Notes: a model not told the origin generated them from the letters alone. A DNA stretch of 50,083 nt from Prosthecobacter debontii (GCA_945862245.1 CAMAXN010000016.1:1-50083), one strand, 5' to 3'. Positions 24,425 through 36,104 are shown, numbered from the stretch's first letter. Numbers and translations: made by a program.

Positions 24425-24817
24425 TTAACGGGCAGGAATATTCAGTTTGGTGTCGAGAACCACAATATCCTTAGTCATTCCGTTCGCCTGCTTGATGGCA
24501 TCGATGGATACACCGTATTTTTTGCTGATACTCCAAAGGCTGTCTCCACGGACAATTGTGTGAACCTTAGTTTGCGCTACAGCAGCCGATGGAGTGTAGG
24601 TAGGCTCTAAAGCGGCGGTGGTATTTTCCTCGTAAACGGCAGCCTCAGCATAGGCTGGATTCACATCGGAGGGCAGGTTCGGCGTGCCCGAGGCATATGC
24701 GTAGTCGGGGGCAGCGTAGGGATTAGCAACGTCGTAATCTTCATTGCCGCCTAGGTTAGCGCAGGAAACGAGGAGGTGGGGAAAAAGGGAGAGTGCGATG
24801 ATGGATTTGTGTTTCAT
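24425..24817 (-). CDS. LysM-domain lipoprotein
   Basis: A 130-residue lipoprotein. The signal MKHKSIIALSLFPHLLVSC ends in a lipobox (LVSC). A low-complexity linker rich in A, Y, P, E follows (about 25-85). The C-terminal LysM motif is HTIVRGDSLWSISKKYGVS, then IDAIKQANG and LDTKLNIPAR. LysM binds peptidoglycan or chitin-like glycans, so this protein probably links the outer membrane to the wall. The linker suggests a spacer across the periplasm. It is co-directional with the thioredoxin-like gene. Confidence 0.83.
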   Translation of the reverse strand: MKHKSIIALSLFPHLLVSCANLGGNEDYDVANPYAAPDYAYASGTPNLPSDVNPAYAEAAVYEENTTAALEPTYTPSAAVAQTKVHTIVRGDSLWSISKKYGVSIDAIKQANGMTKDIVVLDTKLNIPAR

Positions 24818-24895
24818 GGATTCAGGTGGTGCGGTTTGAGTTGCGGCGGAAGTGTCTCGTCACGTGTGTGAAACGATTACCGAAGAGAGTTTTGT

Positions 24896-25708
24896 TCAAG
24901 TGGAATCATTTCTCCAACGAAAAAACATTCCGGCCGCCTCCTCGGTATGCGCCGCCAGTACTGACAAGGTTTCTCCACGCAGGGCGGCGACAGCCTCTGC
25001 GGTGCGCAGCACGAAGGCCGGCTCGTTGCGTTTACCGCGCATCGGCTCTGGCGCGAGATAGGGTGCATCCGTCTCCAGCATAAAGCTCCCCGCCGCGCAG
25101 CGCTTCACGGCAGCTTTCACGAGATCTGCGTTTTTGAAAGTCACTACGCCACCGAAGGAGACCAGCCCACCCATTTCAATCACCTGTTGCGCCAACTCCC
25201 ATTCGGAAACGAAACAATGGAACACAGCACGGACCTGGGCGGCGTGTTCTTCATAGATACGCAACGCGTCCTGGAATGAAGCATGCCCCAGGCGGTCGCG
25301 GGTATGGATCACAACGTTGAGCCCGGCGGATGCAGCAATTTCGAAGTGTTGCGTGAGGAACTCACGCTGCCGGTTCCTGAATTCCGTTTCCTTCCATCCA
25401 TCCGGAGTCGGGTGGAAATAATCGAGGCCCGTCTCACCAATCGCGCAAACACGGGAATCTCCGGTAAAGGCGGCGAGCTGCGTCACTGCATCATCCGGGG
25501 CGTTATGGACATCGCAGGGATGTATACCTATGGTGGCCATTACGCATGGATCATCAGCTAGTTGAAGATTTAACGGCACATCCCCAAGGCAGGTGGCCAA
25601 CGTAACTATTCGGTGCACTCCCACTGCATTGGCGCGGCGGATGATTTCCGTGCGTTCATCGCCCGTAAAATGTGCAGACGCCAGATGGCAATGGGAGTCC
25701 GTGATCAT
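24896..25708 (-). CDS. TatD-family metal-dependent hydrolase (DNase)
   Basis: A 270-residue TIM-barrel hydrolase. The metal ligands are the HxH of ITDSHCHL, the glutamate of IGETGLDYF, the histidine of VIHTRD, the histidine of VFHCFVSEWE and the aspartate of LETDAPYLAP. TatD proteins are 3'-5' exonucleases or related hydrolases. The ATG at 25706-25708 overlaps the trpF stop by four bases, so it is translationally coupled; an ATG 15 bases further upstream (MSRNA) is also possible. The long ORF upstream lies inside trpF and is not conserved. Confidence 0.88.
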   Translation of the reverse strand: MITDSHCHLASAHFTGDERTEIIRRANAVGVHRIVTLATCLGDVPLNLQLADDPCVMATIGIHPCDVHNAPDDAVTQLAAFTGDSRVCAIGETGLDYFHPTPDGWKETEFRNRQREFLTQHFEIAASAGLNVVIHTRDRLGHASFQDALRIYEEHAAQVRAVFHCFVSEWELAQQVIEMGGLVSFGGVVTFKNADLVKAAVKRCAAGSFMLETDAPYLAPEPMRGKRNEPAFVLRTAEAVAALRGETLSVLAAHTEEAAGMFFRWRNDST

Positions 25709-26355
25709 CGCGTTTCGAGACATGCCTCCAGCAGTGCCGCCACCTTTCCAAAATCTTTCACGCCCGGCAAGATCTCCGCGCCCGACGCCACATCGAGTAC
25801 GGCCGGACGCACTTCCGCTACCGCCTGCGCGGCGTTCAAAGGCGTGATGCCTCCAGCGAGAATCATGGAAATCGCAGGGAAACTTTTTTGGAAGTGTTTT
25901 GCCAGGCTCCAATCGAAGGTCTCGCCGCTACCTCCGAAAACTTGGGGCGCGTGCGCGTCCAGCAACACCGCATCGGCTCCGTATTTTCCAGCGGTGGCGA
26001 TACCCGCGACATCAGTGACACCAACCGCCTTGATGACAGGTATGCCCGCGTTTCGAAACCCAGCGATACATTCCGGCAGCTCATTTCCATGGAGTTGCAC
26101 CACATCGATCATACCTTCGCCATATAGCCGGTAGGGCAGATCGCTGTCCTCGTTCACGAAAACGCCCACCCGCAGAATACTGCCGGCCAGTTCATTCATC
26201 CAGCGGTTCGCGACGGGATCGAGAAAACGCTTAGAGTGCGGCCAGAAATTAAACCCGACAGCATGGACTCCCATCGCCGCTAGCCTCTCCGCTTCGGATC
26301 GAACCGTTACGCCGCAAATTTTTAGGGATGTCCCTTCACTTCCTAAAAATTTCAT
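25705..26355 (-). CDS. trpF: Phosphoribosylanthranilate isomerase
   Basis: A 216-residue TIM-barrel enzyme of tryptophan synthesis. The family motifs are in order: LKICGVT (catalytic Cys), VGFNFWPHSKRFL, VVQLHGNE, LLDAHAPQVFGGSGETFDW (catalytic Asp region), ILAGGITPLNA and LDVASGAE. The ATG at 26353-26355 has AGGTG about 8 bases upstream; the longer ORF would add a non-conserved cysteine-rich extension. No other trp gene is in the window, so trpF is detached from the rest of the pathway and paired with tatD. The motif GAE in place of the usual GVE is a small variation. Confidence 0.9.
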   Translation of the reverse strand: MKFLGSEGTSLKICGVTVRSEAERLAAMGVHAVGFNFWPHSKRFLDPVANRWMNELAGSILRVGVFVNEDSDLPYRLYGEGMIDVVQLHGNELPECIAGFRNAGIPVIKAVGVTDVAGIATAGKYGADAVLLDAHAPQVFGGSGETFDWSLAKHFQKSFPAISMILAGGITPLNAAQAVAEVRPAVLDVASGAEILPGVKDFGKVAALLEACLETR

Positions 26356-26493
26356 ATCTTTCACCTCAGCAACCTCTCCACAGGGGATGTGGCAATGCAA
26401 GCAGTCAAAAGCTAAATTTCGTCTAGCCAAGAGACGGAAGTATATCCAGCTTCGTCGAGAAAACTCGTAAGCACCTGACAAAGATTGAACCAT

Positions 26494-27816
26494 ATGTATT
26501 CGCCAAATCTACCCCTTTCCCGCACCGTGCGCACCAAAATGCCTTCCGCCGCGCTTTTCACGAGCCACAGGAAAAAGCTCTCCGCCCTTCTCGGTGAACG
26601 ATCGATGACGATCGTTCAGCCCAACGATATGCAGGTAATGAACGCCGACGCTTTTCACGCCTTTAAGCAGAACAACGATTTGTTCTATCTCACCGGCGTC
26701 GCGCAGGAGGAGACCGTGCTGATCCTTTTTCCGGACGCGCGTGAGTCGGAAGACCGCGAGATTCTTTTCCTTCGCGAATCCAACGAACACATCGCGATCT
26801 GGGAGGGTGCGAAGCTTACAAAGGAGCAGGCTAGGGAACGCACAGGAATCGCCCGTATCGAGTGGACTACAGAATTCAATGGCATCTTCAGCCGCCTCAT
26901 GCAGCAGGCGGATTCCGTTTTTCTCTCCATCAACGAGCACCCGCGCGGTGATCTCACCTACGGCACAAAATCGCTGCGCTTCGCCCGCGAATGTCAGGAA
27001 CTTTTCCCGCTGCACAACTATCGTCGCCTCGCGCCGCTGATTTATGGGTTGCGCTCAATCAAATCGGAAGAAGAGATCGAGTTCACACAGAGGGCTTGCG
27101 ACATCACCGAGGCGGGCTTCCGACGTGTGCTCGGTTTCGTGGAGCCAGGTGTCGGCGAATGGGATGTCGAAGCTGAGTTCGTCCATGAGTTCGTGAAGCA
27201 CGGGTCGCGGGGCTTCGCCTACGGCCCGATCATCGCTGGCGGACGCAACGCCTGCATCCTCCATTACATACCCAACGACCAACCACTTAAGGAAGGCGAG
27301 CTACTCCTGCTAGACGTCGCCGCGGAATACGGTGGCTGGAATGCGGATATGACTCGTACAATACCTGTTTCCGGAAAATTCACGCCCCGCCAGAAGGAAA
27401 TTTATAATGCCGTGCTGCGGATGGTGCGCTACGCCGATTCCATCCTGCGTCCCGGCGTATTCATCGCGGATTACCATAAGATGGTTGTCGCACAGATGGA
27501 AAAAGAACTCATTGGCCTCGGACTCTACACCGCCGAGGAGTCCAATGCCGCTCCGAAAGACAAGCCGCTCGTGAAGAAATACTACATGCATGGCACATCA
27601 CATCACCTCGGACTTGATGTCCACGATGTCTCCCCTTCTAACCAGCCCGTCGCTCCAGGCATGATCTTCACTATTGAGCCGGGCATCTACATCCCAGAAG
27701 AGGGCATGGGCATCCGCCTTGAGAACGATTATCTCATCGGCGAAAACGGTAACATCGACCTGATGGCGAACATCCCTATCGAGGCGGATGAGATCGAGGC
27801 TCTAATGGCGAGGTAA
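26494..27816 (+). CDS. pepP: Xaa-Pro aminopeptidase (M24B)
   Basis: A 440-residue aminopeptidase P. An N-terminal creatinase-like domain (about 15-170; FKQNNDLFYLTGVAQEE) precedes the pita-bread catalytic domain. The dimetal ligands are seen: D in LLLDVAAEYGGW and D in NADMTRTIP, H in HGTSHHLGLDVHD, E in FTIEPGIYIPEE and E in GIRLENDYLI. It removes N-terminal residues preceding proline. The start is uncertain: ATG 26494 (MYSPNLP) or ATG 26539 (MPSAALFTSHRKKL), the latter closer to the conserved N-terminus. It is divergent from trpF. Confidence 0.9.
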   Translation: MYSPNLPLSRTVRTKMPSAALFTSHRKKLSALLGERSMTIVQPNDMQVMNADAFHAFKQNNDLFYLTGVAQEETVLILFPDARESEDREILFLRESNEHIAIWEGAKLTKEQARERTGIARIEWTTEFNGIFSRLMQQADSVFLSINEHPRGDLTYGTKSLRFARECQELFPLHNYRRLAPLIYGLRSIKSEEEIEFTQRACDITEAGFRRVLGFVEPGVGEWDVEAEFVHEFVKHGSRGFAYGPIIAGGRNACILHYIPNDQPLKEGELLLLDVAAEYGGWNADMTRTIPVSGKFTPRQKEIYNAVLRMVRYADSILRPGVFIADYHKMVVAQMEKELIGLGLYTAEESNAAPKDKPLVKKYYMHGTSHHLGLDVHDVSPSNQPVAPGMIFTIEPGIYIPEEGMGIRLENDYLIGENGNIDLMANIPIEADEIEALMAR

Positions 27817-28181
27817 GTTCACTCCCCTTGCGTGAAAATCTCGGTAGGTGGAGCTTCCTTTTTCTTATTAATTCATCCTCCAGTGAGGTCCGGATGGCGC
27901 ACATAGCTCAGCATTTCCTCCATAGATCTTGCGCCAAAAAAAATGTATCGCCTTCTCCAGCATGACGACCACCCGCTCGGCTACCATGACCTTGACCTTA
28001 CTATGCTGCCGCGCGGCGAGTTATTTCCAACCATGCTTCGCCTTTTCTCCGTGCCGTGAAACACATTGTAAAGAGATCACGATACAGCGCCCAATAAAAC
28101 GCAAGCCATCAAAACCATTCAGACCCATGGAAATGTTCTTTTATAATCTAACTGATTCTTCAAAAAAATAAAGCGAGCACC
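27817..28181. other. Intergenic region, no supported gene
   Basis: 365 bases with lower GC. A 38-codon plus-strand ORF (27943-28059, MYRLLQHDDHPLGYHDLDLT) shows a coding-like codon pattern but no family and no Shine-Dalgarno site; it may be a gene remnant. The 80-codon ORF at 27929-28171 in another frame is unconvincing. Confidence 0.4.
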
Positions 28182-28400
28182 CTATTCGATCAGCTCCCCA
28201 ATATCTATATTACTCGAGCGAAGCTTGAGTTCGTCCTTCCTCGCCGCTGCCATACGGACATTCGTCATGATGATGACATCTTCAACCGGCAGCAGTTTCA
28301 CCACCTCTTCAACCTCTCTGTGCAGGTTCAAACGATACAGTTTGGACTCGGCTTCCTCGTCCACCAGCTTCAGTTCCACTTTTTCTTTTTTCTTTGCCAT
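28182..28400 (-). CDS. Small charged hypothetical protein
   Basis: A 72-residue protein starting MAKKKEKVELKLVDEEAESK, then LYRLNLHREVEEVVKLLPVE and a C-terminal half DVIIMTNVRMAAARKDELKL. It is highly charged, probably alpha/beta, with no signal or membrane segment. An upstream in-frame ATG (28428-28430) would add a hydrophobic MGISAFISLL stretch; I prefer the shorter form because AKKKEK is a typical cytosolic start. No family recognised. It is divergent from the glycosyltransferase gene. Confidence 0.6.
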   Translation of the reverse strand: MAKKKEKVELKLVDEEAESKLYRLNLHREVEEVVKLLPVEDVIIMTNVRMAAARKDELKLRSSNIDIGELIE

Positions 28401-28478
28401 CAGCAGAGAAATGAAAGCAGAAATGCCCATCGACGCAAGGCTTGGTTGTCAGATAAGGTCGCCCCGTGATAGTTACCC

Positions 28479-29594
28479 ATGCCTGAGAAACCAAAAATCC
28501 TCATTCTGACCGCCGCCTTTGGTGAAGGACACAACAGCGCCGCGCGTAACCTATCGCTCGCACTCGCCCCAATGAGTGCTGAGACTAGGGTGGCCGATCC
28601 CTGCCTACTTTCCGCTCCAAATTCCACCGCGCTTGTTCAGTGGGGGTACCGCCTCGTTACCACACACTTTCCCAAGGTCTGGGAGTCCATCTATCGCGGC
28701 ACGGACCAATGCGATTTCTCCCGCCCCAATCTCCCTTTTATGCACCAGCCCGAGAGCTACCTCCAAGGGCTAGTCGCCGAATACCGGCCGGACGCCATCG
28801 TCTCCACCTACCCCATCTACCCGTATTTTCTAGAGCGCCATTTCGCCGAAATAGGAAAACGCTTGCCCGTTTTCACCGTCGTCACCGACTCCATCGAAAT
28901 CAACGCATCCTGGCTCCGCGCCCCTACCGACTTTTTTCTAGTCACCGACCGAGCCACCCTAGAGACGATGTGCTGCTGGGGCATTCCGGAGAAAAAAATC
29001 ATAGAAACCGGCTTCCCCGTAAACCCGGCCTTCTCGGAACTTATCCCCGTCCCAGCCGATGATTCCTGCGCACCCTTCCGCGTGCTCTATTTTCCCACTG
29101 CCAAGAAACCCTTCGTCAGCCGTCACAGCCGTGCCCTGCTCGAAGCATCGCCTAACGTCCATCTCACTATCGTAATGGGGAAAAACTTCCGCCTTCTTCA
29201 GTCCCGCGCCGTTGAGATCAAGGCTACCTACCCAGGTCGCGTTCGCCTGCTCGGATGGACGCGTAAAGTCCCCCAACTCCTTAACAAACACCACATGGTC
29301 ATCGGTAAGGCCGGCGGAGCCACTGTCCATGAAGCCATCGCCGCCCGCTGCCCCATGCTCATCCACCACATCGTCCCCGGCCAAGAAGAGGGAAACCTTC
29401 ACCTTCTTCAGCAGCTCGGTGCCGGCGATCTCGCCGAACTGCCGGAAGATCTCACCGTGGCCATCACTCGTATCCTTGCCAATGACGCCGCGAAATGGCG
29501 AGCTATGAAAGCCGCTCTCGCCGCCCACAACCGCAACGACGGAGCCATCACCGCCGCAAAATTCATCCTGAACCAGATCGCCTCTCTTCCCTGA
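28479..29594 (+). CDS. MGDG-synthase/UgtP-like glycosyltransferase
   Basis: A 371-residue GT28-type enzyme. The N-terminal domain has ILILTAAFGEGHNSAARNL, typical of monogalactosyl- and diglucosyl-diacylglycerol synthases. STYPIYPYF and TDSIEINASWL follow. The C-terminal UDP-sugar domain has LGWTRKVPQLLNKHHMVIGK then AGGATVHEAIAA. The family adds a sugar from UDP-hexose to diacylglycerol at the inner membrane face; the substrate here is inferred. Its final codons (CTT CCC TGA) are part of the AT-rich repeat at 29584. It is followed by a HAD gene and thiG on the same strand. Confidence 0.85.
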   Translation: MPEKPKILILTAAFGEGHNSAARNLSLALAPMSAETRVADPCLLSAPNSTALVQWGYRLVTTHFPKVWESIYRGTDQCDFSRPNLPFMHQPESYLQGLVAEYRPDAIVSTYPIYPYFLERHFAEIGKRLPVFTVVTDSIEINASWLRAPTDFFLVTDRATLETMCCWGIPEKKIIETGFPVNPAFSELIPVPADDSCAPFRVLYFPTAKKPFVSRHSRALLEASPNVHLTIVMGKNFRLLQSRAVEIKATYPGRVRLLGWTRKVPQLLNKHHMVIGKAGGATVHEAIAARCPMLIHHIVPGQEEGNLHLLQQLGAGDLAELPEDLTVAITRILANDAAKWRAMKAALAAHNRNDGAITAAKFILNQIASLP

Positions 29595-29611
29595 GGTTTA
29601 AAATTTATTAC
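29584..29611 (+). repeat. AT-rich heptad repeat, partial copy R4
   Basis: Starts CTCTTCCCTGAGG and continues TTTAAAATTTATTAC. It contains the stop codon of the glycosyltransferase, which therefore ends in -SLP. The comparable copy at 48086 contains the stop of the four-helix-bundle gene, which ends in -PLP. Confidence 0.65.
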
Positions 29612-29620
29612 TTCCACACC

Positions 29621-30235
29621 ATGGCAGACTTTCTCTTCGACATCGGTAAGGTCCTCCTCGATTTCGACTTCGAGACTTCCCTGAAATCCTTTCTGCCGCC
29701 CGATCACCCCGATCCCGCTTCCGCCCTTTCGGAACTACTCGCAAAAAAGGATGAGTTCGAAACCGGTCGGACCTCCGTCTCCGATTACACCGACTGGGCG
29801 CTCGCCACACTTGGCTCCTCCGCATCTCACGATGATTTCCACCACGCCTGGCGGCACATCTTCACGCCGAACGAACGCATGTGGGAAACCGTCCGCAACC
29901 TCCATACTGCCGACCACCGCCTCATCCTATTTTCAAATACCAACGCAATCCACTGTCCTTGGATCTTTGAGGCCTATCCCGAATTCTCCTTGTTCCACGG
30001 TTCCATCCTCTCGTATGAAGTTAATTCGATCAAACCTGAGCTGGAAATCTACCTGCACGCCATCGAAAAATATTCCCTCACCCCAGCGAAAACCTTCTAC
30101 ATCGATGACCTCCCCGCCAACATCCAAACCGGCAACGAGATAGGCTTCCGAACCCACCAATACCACCTAGACAAACACCTCGCGTTCGAGCAGTGGCTCG
30201 CACGACAATCTCTATTTCCGACCTGTCCGTCATAG
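29621..30235 (+). CDS. HAD-superfamily hydrolase
   Basis: A 204-residue HAD protein of the YihX/epoxide-hydrolase-N type. Motif I is FLFDIGKVLLDFD; D7 is the nucleophile, but the second Asp is replaced by Gly-Lys (DxGxV instead of DxDxT). A cap helix region lies at about 20-90. Motif II is LILFSNTNAIHC, the motif III lysine is in NSIKPELEIY, and motif IV is TFYIDDLPANI. Loss of the DxD general acid is common in dehalogenase-like or YihX-like members. The ATG at 29621 is preferred over the in-frame extension, which lies inside the glycosyltransferase gene. Substrate unknown. Confidence 0.82.
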   Translation: MADFLFDIGKVLLDFDFETSLKSFLPPDHPDPASALSELLAKKDEFETGRTSVSDYTDWALATLGSSASHDDFHHAWRHIFTPNERMWETVRNLHTADHRLILFSNTNAIHCPWIFEAYPEFSLFHGSILSYEVNSIKPELEIYLHAIEKYSLTPAKTFYIDDLPANIQTGNEIGFRTHQYHLDKHLAFEQWLARQSLFPTCPS

Positions 30236-30271
30236 CTCCAGCGACGACGGATCACTCGGCACTAATTCCCC

Positions 30272-31045
30272 ATGTTAAAAATCGCTGATAAAACCTTCTC
30301 ATCCCGCCTCTTTCTCGGCACCGGGAAATTCCCCTCTAACGAATCCATGCGGGACGCTCTAGCCGCGTCCGGCACTGAGATTGTGACAGTAGCCCTGCGT
30401 CGCGCCGATCTTACTGGAAACAAAGATCAGTTCGCCAACATTCTTGATTTCGTCAATCCCGAGAAATACCTCCTCCTTGCCAACACTAGCGGAGCCATGA
30501 ACGCTGAGGAAGCCGTCCGCCTCGCCCGCCTCGCTTACTCCGCCGGTTTGCCGAAGTGGATCAAGCTCGAAATTCACCCCGATCACGCCTACCTCCTCCC
30601 CGATCCTATTGAGACACTCAAGGCCGCCGAAATCTTAGTGAAAGACGGCTACACCGTCCTCCCATACATTAATGCCGACCCCGTCCTTGCCAAGCGCCTC
30701 CAGGAATGTGGCTGCGCCACGGTCATGCCCCTAGGCTCACCCATCGGATCGAACAAAGGCATCACTACCCGCGACCAGATCGCCATCATCATCGCCCAAG
30801 CTACTGTGCCCGTAGTAGTTGATGCCGGTATCGGCGCGCCCTCTCACGCCGCCGAAGCTATGGAACTCGGCGCCGATGCCGTCCTCGTTAACACTGCCAT
30901 CGCCATCGCATCTGACCCCACAAAAATGGCCCGTGCCTTCAAACTTGCCATCCAAGCCGGCCGTACCGCCTTCGAGCTCGGCCTTCCCCAACCCTCCAAC
31001 ACCGCACATCCGACATCGCCGCTCACCGCTTTTCTGAATCAATGA
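30272..31045 (+). CDS. thiG: Thiazole synthase
   Basis: A 257-residue ThiG. It has [36 protein letters not shown] (Schiff-base lysine), [32 protein letters not shown] and the phosphate-binding [20 protein letters not shown]. ThiG makes the thiazole phosphate carboxylate of thiamine from DXP, dehydroglycine and ThiS thiocarboxylate. None of thiS, thiF, thiH/thiO, thiE or thiC is nearby, so the pathway is scattered. The gene is on the plus strand, 36 bases after the HAD gene. No TPP riboswitch is visible in that gap. Confidence 0.93.
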   Translation: MLKIADKTFSSRLFLGTGKFPSNESMRDALAASGTEIVTVALRRADLTGNKDQFANILDFVNPEKYLLLANTSGAMNAEEAVRLARLAYSAGLPKWIKLEIHPDHAYLLPDPIETLKAAEILVKDGYTVLPYINADPVLAKRLQECGCATVMPLGSPIGSNKGITTRDQIAIIIAQATVPVVVDAGIGAPSHAAEAMELGADAVLVNTAIAIASDPTKMARAFKLAIQAGRTAFELGLPQPSNTAHPTSPLTAFLNQ

Positions 31046-31122
31046 AACTTCCAATTAAGATTCACCAATATAGATCATATCCAGACCTTGCTTTACTCTA
31101 AAAAGGTGGAAGTCTTCTGCTC

Positions 31123-33554
<2,432 letters not shown>

Positions 33555-33588
33555 ACAGATTGTAGTCCGCGTGTAAATGGAAGAGCTA

Positions 33589-34533
33589 TTAAGCGCGTCC
33601 TTCCCATGCCGCCCACCAATCCCGAAACAGCTTCCACTGGATGTGGAGGAACTGTTTCTGGCTCGGGCTGAGCTTGTCGGATCCATAGATCTGGTGGCGG
33701 TAGGCCTCGTTGCCTTCAAGCACCATTAGTTCCTTGTAGTAAAGCACCAGATCTGGCCCTTCATCAAAGGTGGAAAGAACGGTGAGGGCTTCGGAAAGTT
33801 CCAGTGCATACCGGCGGGCTTGTGCATCGCCCTGCGCGGCGTTCTTGCATAGCTCGATGTAACGGAGAATTTCTTTTGGTAGCGCATTGCCAACGCCAGT
33901 GATCGCGCCGGTGGCTCCGCAGTTTACGAAACCGTGGTAAACTTGGGTGTCAACGCCCGCCATGAGGGTCAGTTCCCCGCCGATGCTAGTAATGAATTCC
34001 GCCGCATAGCTCAGCGATCTCGCGCCGCCGAATTCCTTGAAACCGATCAAGCTGGAGAACTCCGCATTGAGCACGAAGAAAAGATCCGCCTTGGTTTCAA
34101 AGCCGTAGTAGGGGCTATTGTAGATCACTGCGGGAAGATCTCCGCCGGCCTTGAGAATGGCGCGGAAATGCTCTTTCTGCGCGGCGGGCGAGCTGCCCCG
34201 TGAGAGCACGCGGGGTATCACCATCAGACCATGTGCGCCGACCTCGCGGGCGTGTGCAGCATGCGCGGCGGCGATTTTGGAATTTTGCGCTCCGGTTCCG
34301 ACGATCGTGGGAATACCCGCCTCCACAAGACGACGCACACCCTCTTTGCGCTCGGCATCTGTCAGAAGTGGCCAATCTCCCATCGACCCGCAATACACCA
34401 CGGCGCGCATCCCTTTCCCGATTAGTTCGGCGGCAGTCTGGACTAGGGCGTCGTAGTTGATGATTCCATTCTCATCGCAAGGCGTCATCAACGCTGGTAT
34501 GCATCCCGTAAAAATTGGCTCGTTTGTGTTCAT
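33589..34533 (-). CDS. DapA-family (dihydrodipicolinate synthase-like) aldolase/lyase
   Basis: A 314-residue class I aldolase-fold protein. FTGCIPALMTPCDENGIINY opens the barrel, the Schiff-base lysine lies in LIGFKEFGG, and the catalytic tyrosine is in AVIYNSPYYG. The first-strand motif GTTGE of true DapA is replaced by GSMGDW, and the C-terminus is long and tryptophan-rich. So it is more likely a sugar-acid or hydroxyproline-pathway lyase than lysine biosynthesis. Substrate not resolvable from sequence. It converges with katG with a 34-base gap. Confidence 0.8.
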   Translation of the reverse strand: MNTNEPIFTGCIPALMTPCDENGIINYDALVQTAAELIGKGMRAVVYCGSMGDWPLLTDAERKEGVRRLVEAGIPTIVGTGAQNSKIAAAHAAHAREVGAHGLMVIPRVLSRGSSPAAQKEHFRAILKAGGDLPAVIYNSPYYGFETKADLFFVLNAEFSSLIGFKEFGGARSLSYAAEFITSIGGELTLMAGVDTQVYHGFVNCGATGAITGVGNALPKEILRYIELCKNAAQGDAQARRYALELSEALTVLSTFDEGPDLVLYYKELMVLEGNEAYRHQIYGSDKLSPSQKQFLHIQWKLFRDWWAAWEGRA

Positions 34534-34626
34534 TCTTGTGAGTGGTTAAAAATCGTAAATGCCATTCGCGTTACGAATGGTTTCGTAGGCAGCACTGGCC
34601 TGTTTGTCAAAAGCGAAGCACCGGTT

Positions 34627-35103
34627 TTAGTAGAAATTCATCCTCCAGAGCGTGAAATTAAGGAATGCTGCGAAGGCGACCCATGCCAGGTAGGGTAGCA
34701 GCAGGAGCGCGGCGGCTTTGCTTACGTGCCGGAAAGTGAGCACTGTGAACAGTATGGCGAGCCACATGATAAGCATTTCCGCGAAAGCCCAACCGATCTT
34801 ATTGGCTCCGAAAAAGATCGGCGTCCATGCCGCGTTGAGCGCAAGCTGAGCGAGGTAGAGCCAGAGCGGCTTACTCCAGCCGTCACGTTTCCAGACGAGC
34901 CAAGCCGCGATGGCCATCATAACATACAACGATATCCAGACGGGACCAAAAATCCATCCGGGCGGGTTCCAATCCGGTTTGGCGAGACCGGCATACCACT
35001 CACTTGGTGTTGAGAAAATCCCCGCGAGCGGGGCGCAAAAGGTGATCAGGATGGCGGCGGCGAGAGCCAGCGTGTTGCGCAATTTCGAATATATCCGGAT
35101 CAT
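34627..35103 (-). CDS. TspO/MBR-family tryptophan-rich sensory protein
   Basis: A 158-residue membrane protein with five predicted helices. It carries the TspO hallmarks PSEWYAGLAKPDWNPPGWIF and GPVWISLYVMMAIAAWLVW, a later NAAWTPIFFGANK, and an aromatic-rich C-terminus (FLNFTLWRMNFY). TspO proteins bind porphyrins and cholesterol-like ligands and have been linked to photosynthesis or oxygen sensing in proteobacteria. In this light-using genome a link to tetrapyrrole or carotenoid control is possible but unproven. The ATG at 35101-35103 is preferred over an extension that lies inside parB. The gap to the parB stop is 16 bases. Confidence 0.85.
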   Translation of the reverse strand: MIRIYSKLRNTLALAAAILITFCAPLAGIFSTPSEWYAGLAKPDWNPPGWIFGPVWISLYVMMAIAAWLVWKRDGWSKPLWLYLAQLALNAAWTPIFFGANKIGWAFAEMLIMWLAILFTVLTFRHVSKAAALLLLPYLAWVAFAAFLNFTLWRMNFY

Positions 35104-35119
35104 AACGATCTCCCAGCGT

Positions 35120-36019
35120 TCACAACACCGTGCCTGAGAGACGGAGTAGGCTGAGGATGCGATCGAGGTCGTCGTTGCCGTAGTATTCGATTTCGATTTT
35201 CCCCTTTTTTTCGGAGTGATTGATAGCAACGTGGGTGGCGAGATGCTCTTGAAGGCGCTTGGTGAGCTCGCGGATGTGTATGTCCACCTCGCGGGGCACG
35301 GCTTTTTTTGGATCATTATCGCCGTCGCGGTTGGCGAGGAGGGATTGAGTGAGCTTCTCAGCGGCGCGGACAGTGAGTTTGCGGCGAATGATCTGGTCGG
35401 CGGCAAGCTTCTGGCTGTCGGCGTCTTTGAGAGCGAGGATCGCTTTCGCGTGGCCGACAGTGATCTGCCCTAAGGCGAGATGGGTCTGTATGTCGGGATG
35501 GAGATCGAGCAGGCGCATCGCATTAGCTACGGAGGCGCGGGACTTACCGACACGAGCGGCGATCTCCTCCTGTTTCATGGTGAACTCTTTCGCGAGGCGG
35601 ATGTAACCGGCTGCTTCCTCAAGCGGGTTGAGATCTTCACGCTGGAGGTTCTCGATGAGAGCCATTTCCAGCACATCGCGATCCGAAGCGATGCGCTCAA
35701 TTACGGGAACGGTGGCGAGGCCGAGTTTTTTGGAAGCCCGCCAGCGACGCTCGCCAGCAATGAGTTCGTATTTTCCATTCACGAAACGCGCGATGAGCGG
35801 CTGGATGATGCCGTGCTGACGTATGGATTCGACAAGGTCGTCGAGAGGTGCATCGATGAACTGGTTGCGCGGTTGGAGCGGGGAAGCGATGACATTGTCG
35901 ATGGCGATATCGCGAACACGCTGTGAGCCTTCCGACGATTCGTCCACAGGTACGCCGGGCAGGCTTTGGTTTTTTTTGATCAGGGCGCCGAGGCCTTTAC
36001 CGAGTGCTTGTTTCGACAT
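35120..36019 (-). CDS. parB: Chromosome-partitioning protein ParB
   Basis: A 299-residue ParB/Spo0J. The N-terminal ParA-activating start is KQALGKGLGALI. The CTP-binding ParB domain has QPRNQF, HGIIQPLIARF and ELIAGERRWRASK. The helix-turn-helix is EEIAARVGKSRASVANAMRL, and the C-terminal dimer domain is short. It would load at parS sites near the origin and act with ParA and SMC. No parA gene adjoins it, unlike in many bacteria, and no parS 16-mer was found in the window. The leader upstream is extremely purine-rich (GGAG runs at 36020-36060). Confidence 0.92.
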   Translation of the reverse strand: MSKQALGKGLGALIKKNQSLPGVPVDESSEGSQRVRDIAIDNVIASPLQPRNQFIDAPLDDLVESIRQHGIIQPLIARFVNGKYELIAGERRWRASKKLGLATVPVIERIASDRDVLEMALIENLQREDLNPLEEAAGYIRLAKEFTMKQEEIAARVGKSRASVANAMRLLDLHPDIQTHLALGQITVGHAKAILALKDADSQKLAADQIIRRKLTVRAAEKLTQSLLANRDGDNDPKKAVPREVDIHIRELTKRLQEHLATHVAINHSEKKGKIEIEYYGNDDLDRILSLLRLSGTVL

Positions 36020-36104
36020 GGGAGGGGGAGTGTGGGGAATGGGAGGGGGGAGGGGAAGATGAATTGAGGATGTGGAGTATTTTTTAAAAATTTCTGCGAG
36101 ATAA

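Noticed and set aside
27929..28171. 80-codon plus-strand ORF after pepP
   Set aside because: Cysteine/arginine-rich, no Shine-Dalgarno site, no family; overlaps a more gene-like short frame.
35567..35590. TGTTTCAT-GGTGAA inside parB as a parS site
   Set aside because: Differs from the parS 16-mer TGTTTCACGTGAAACA at several positions and is explained by coding sequence.
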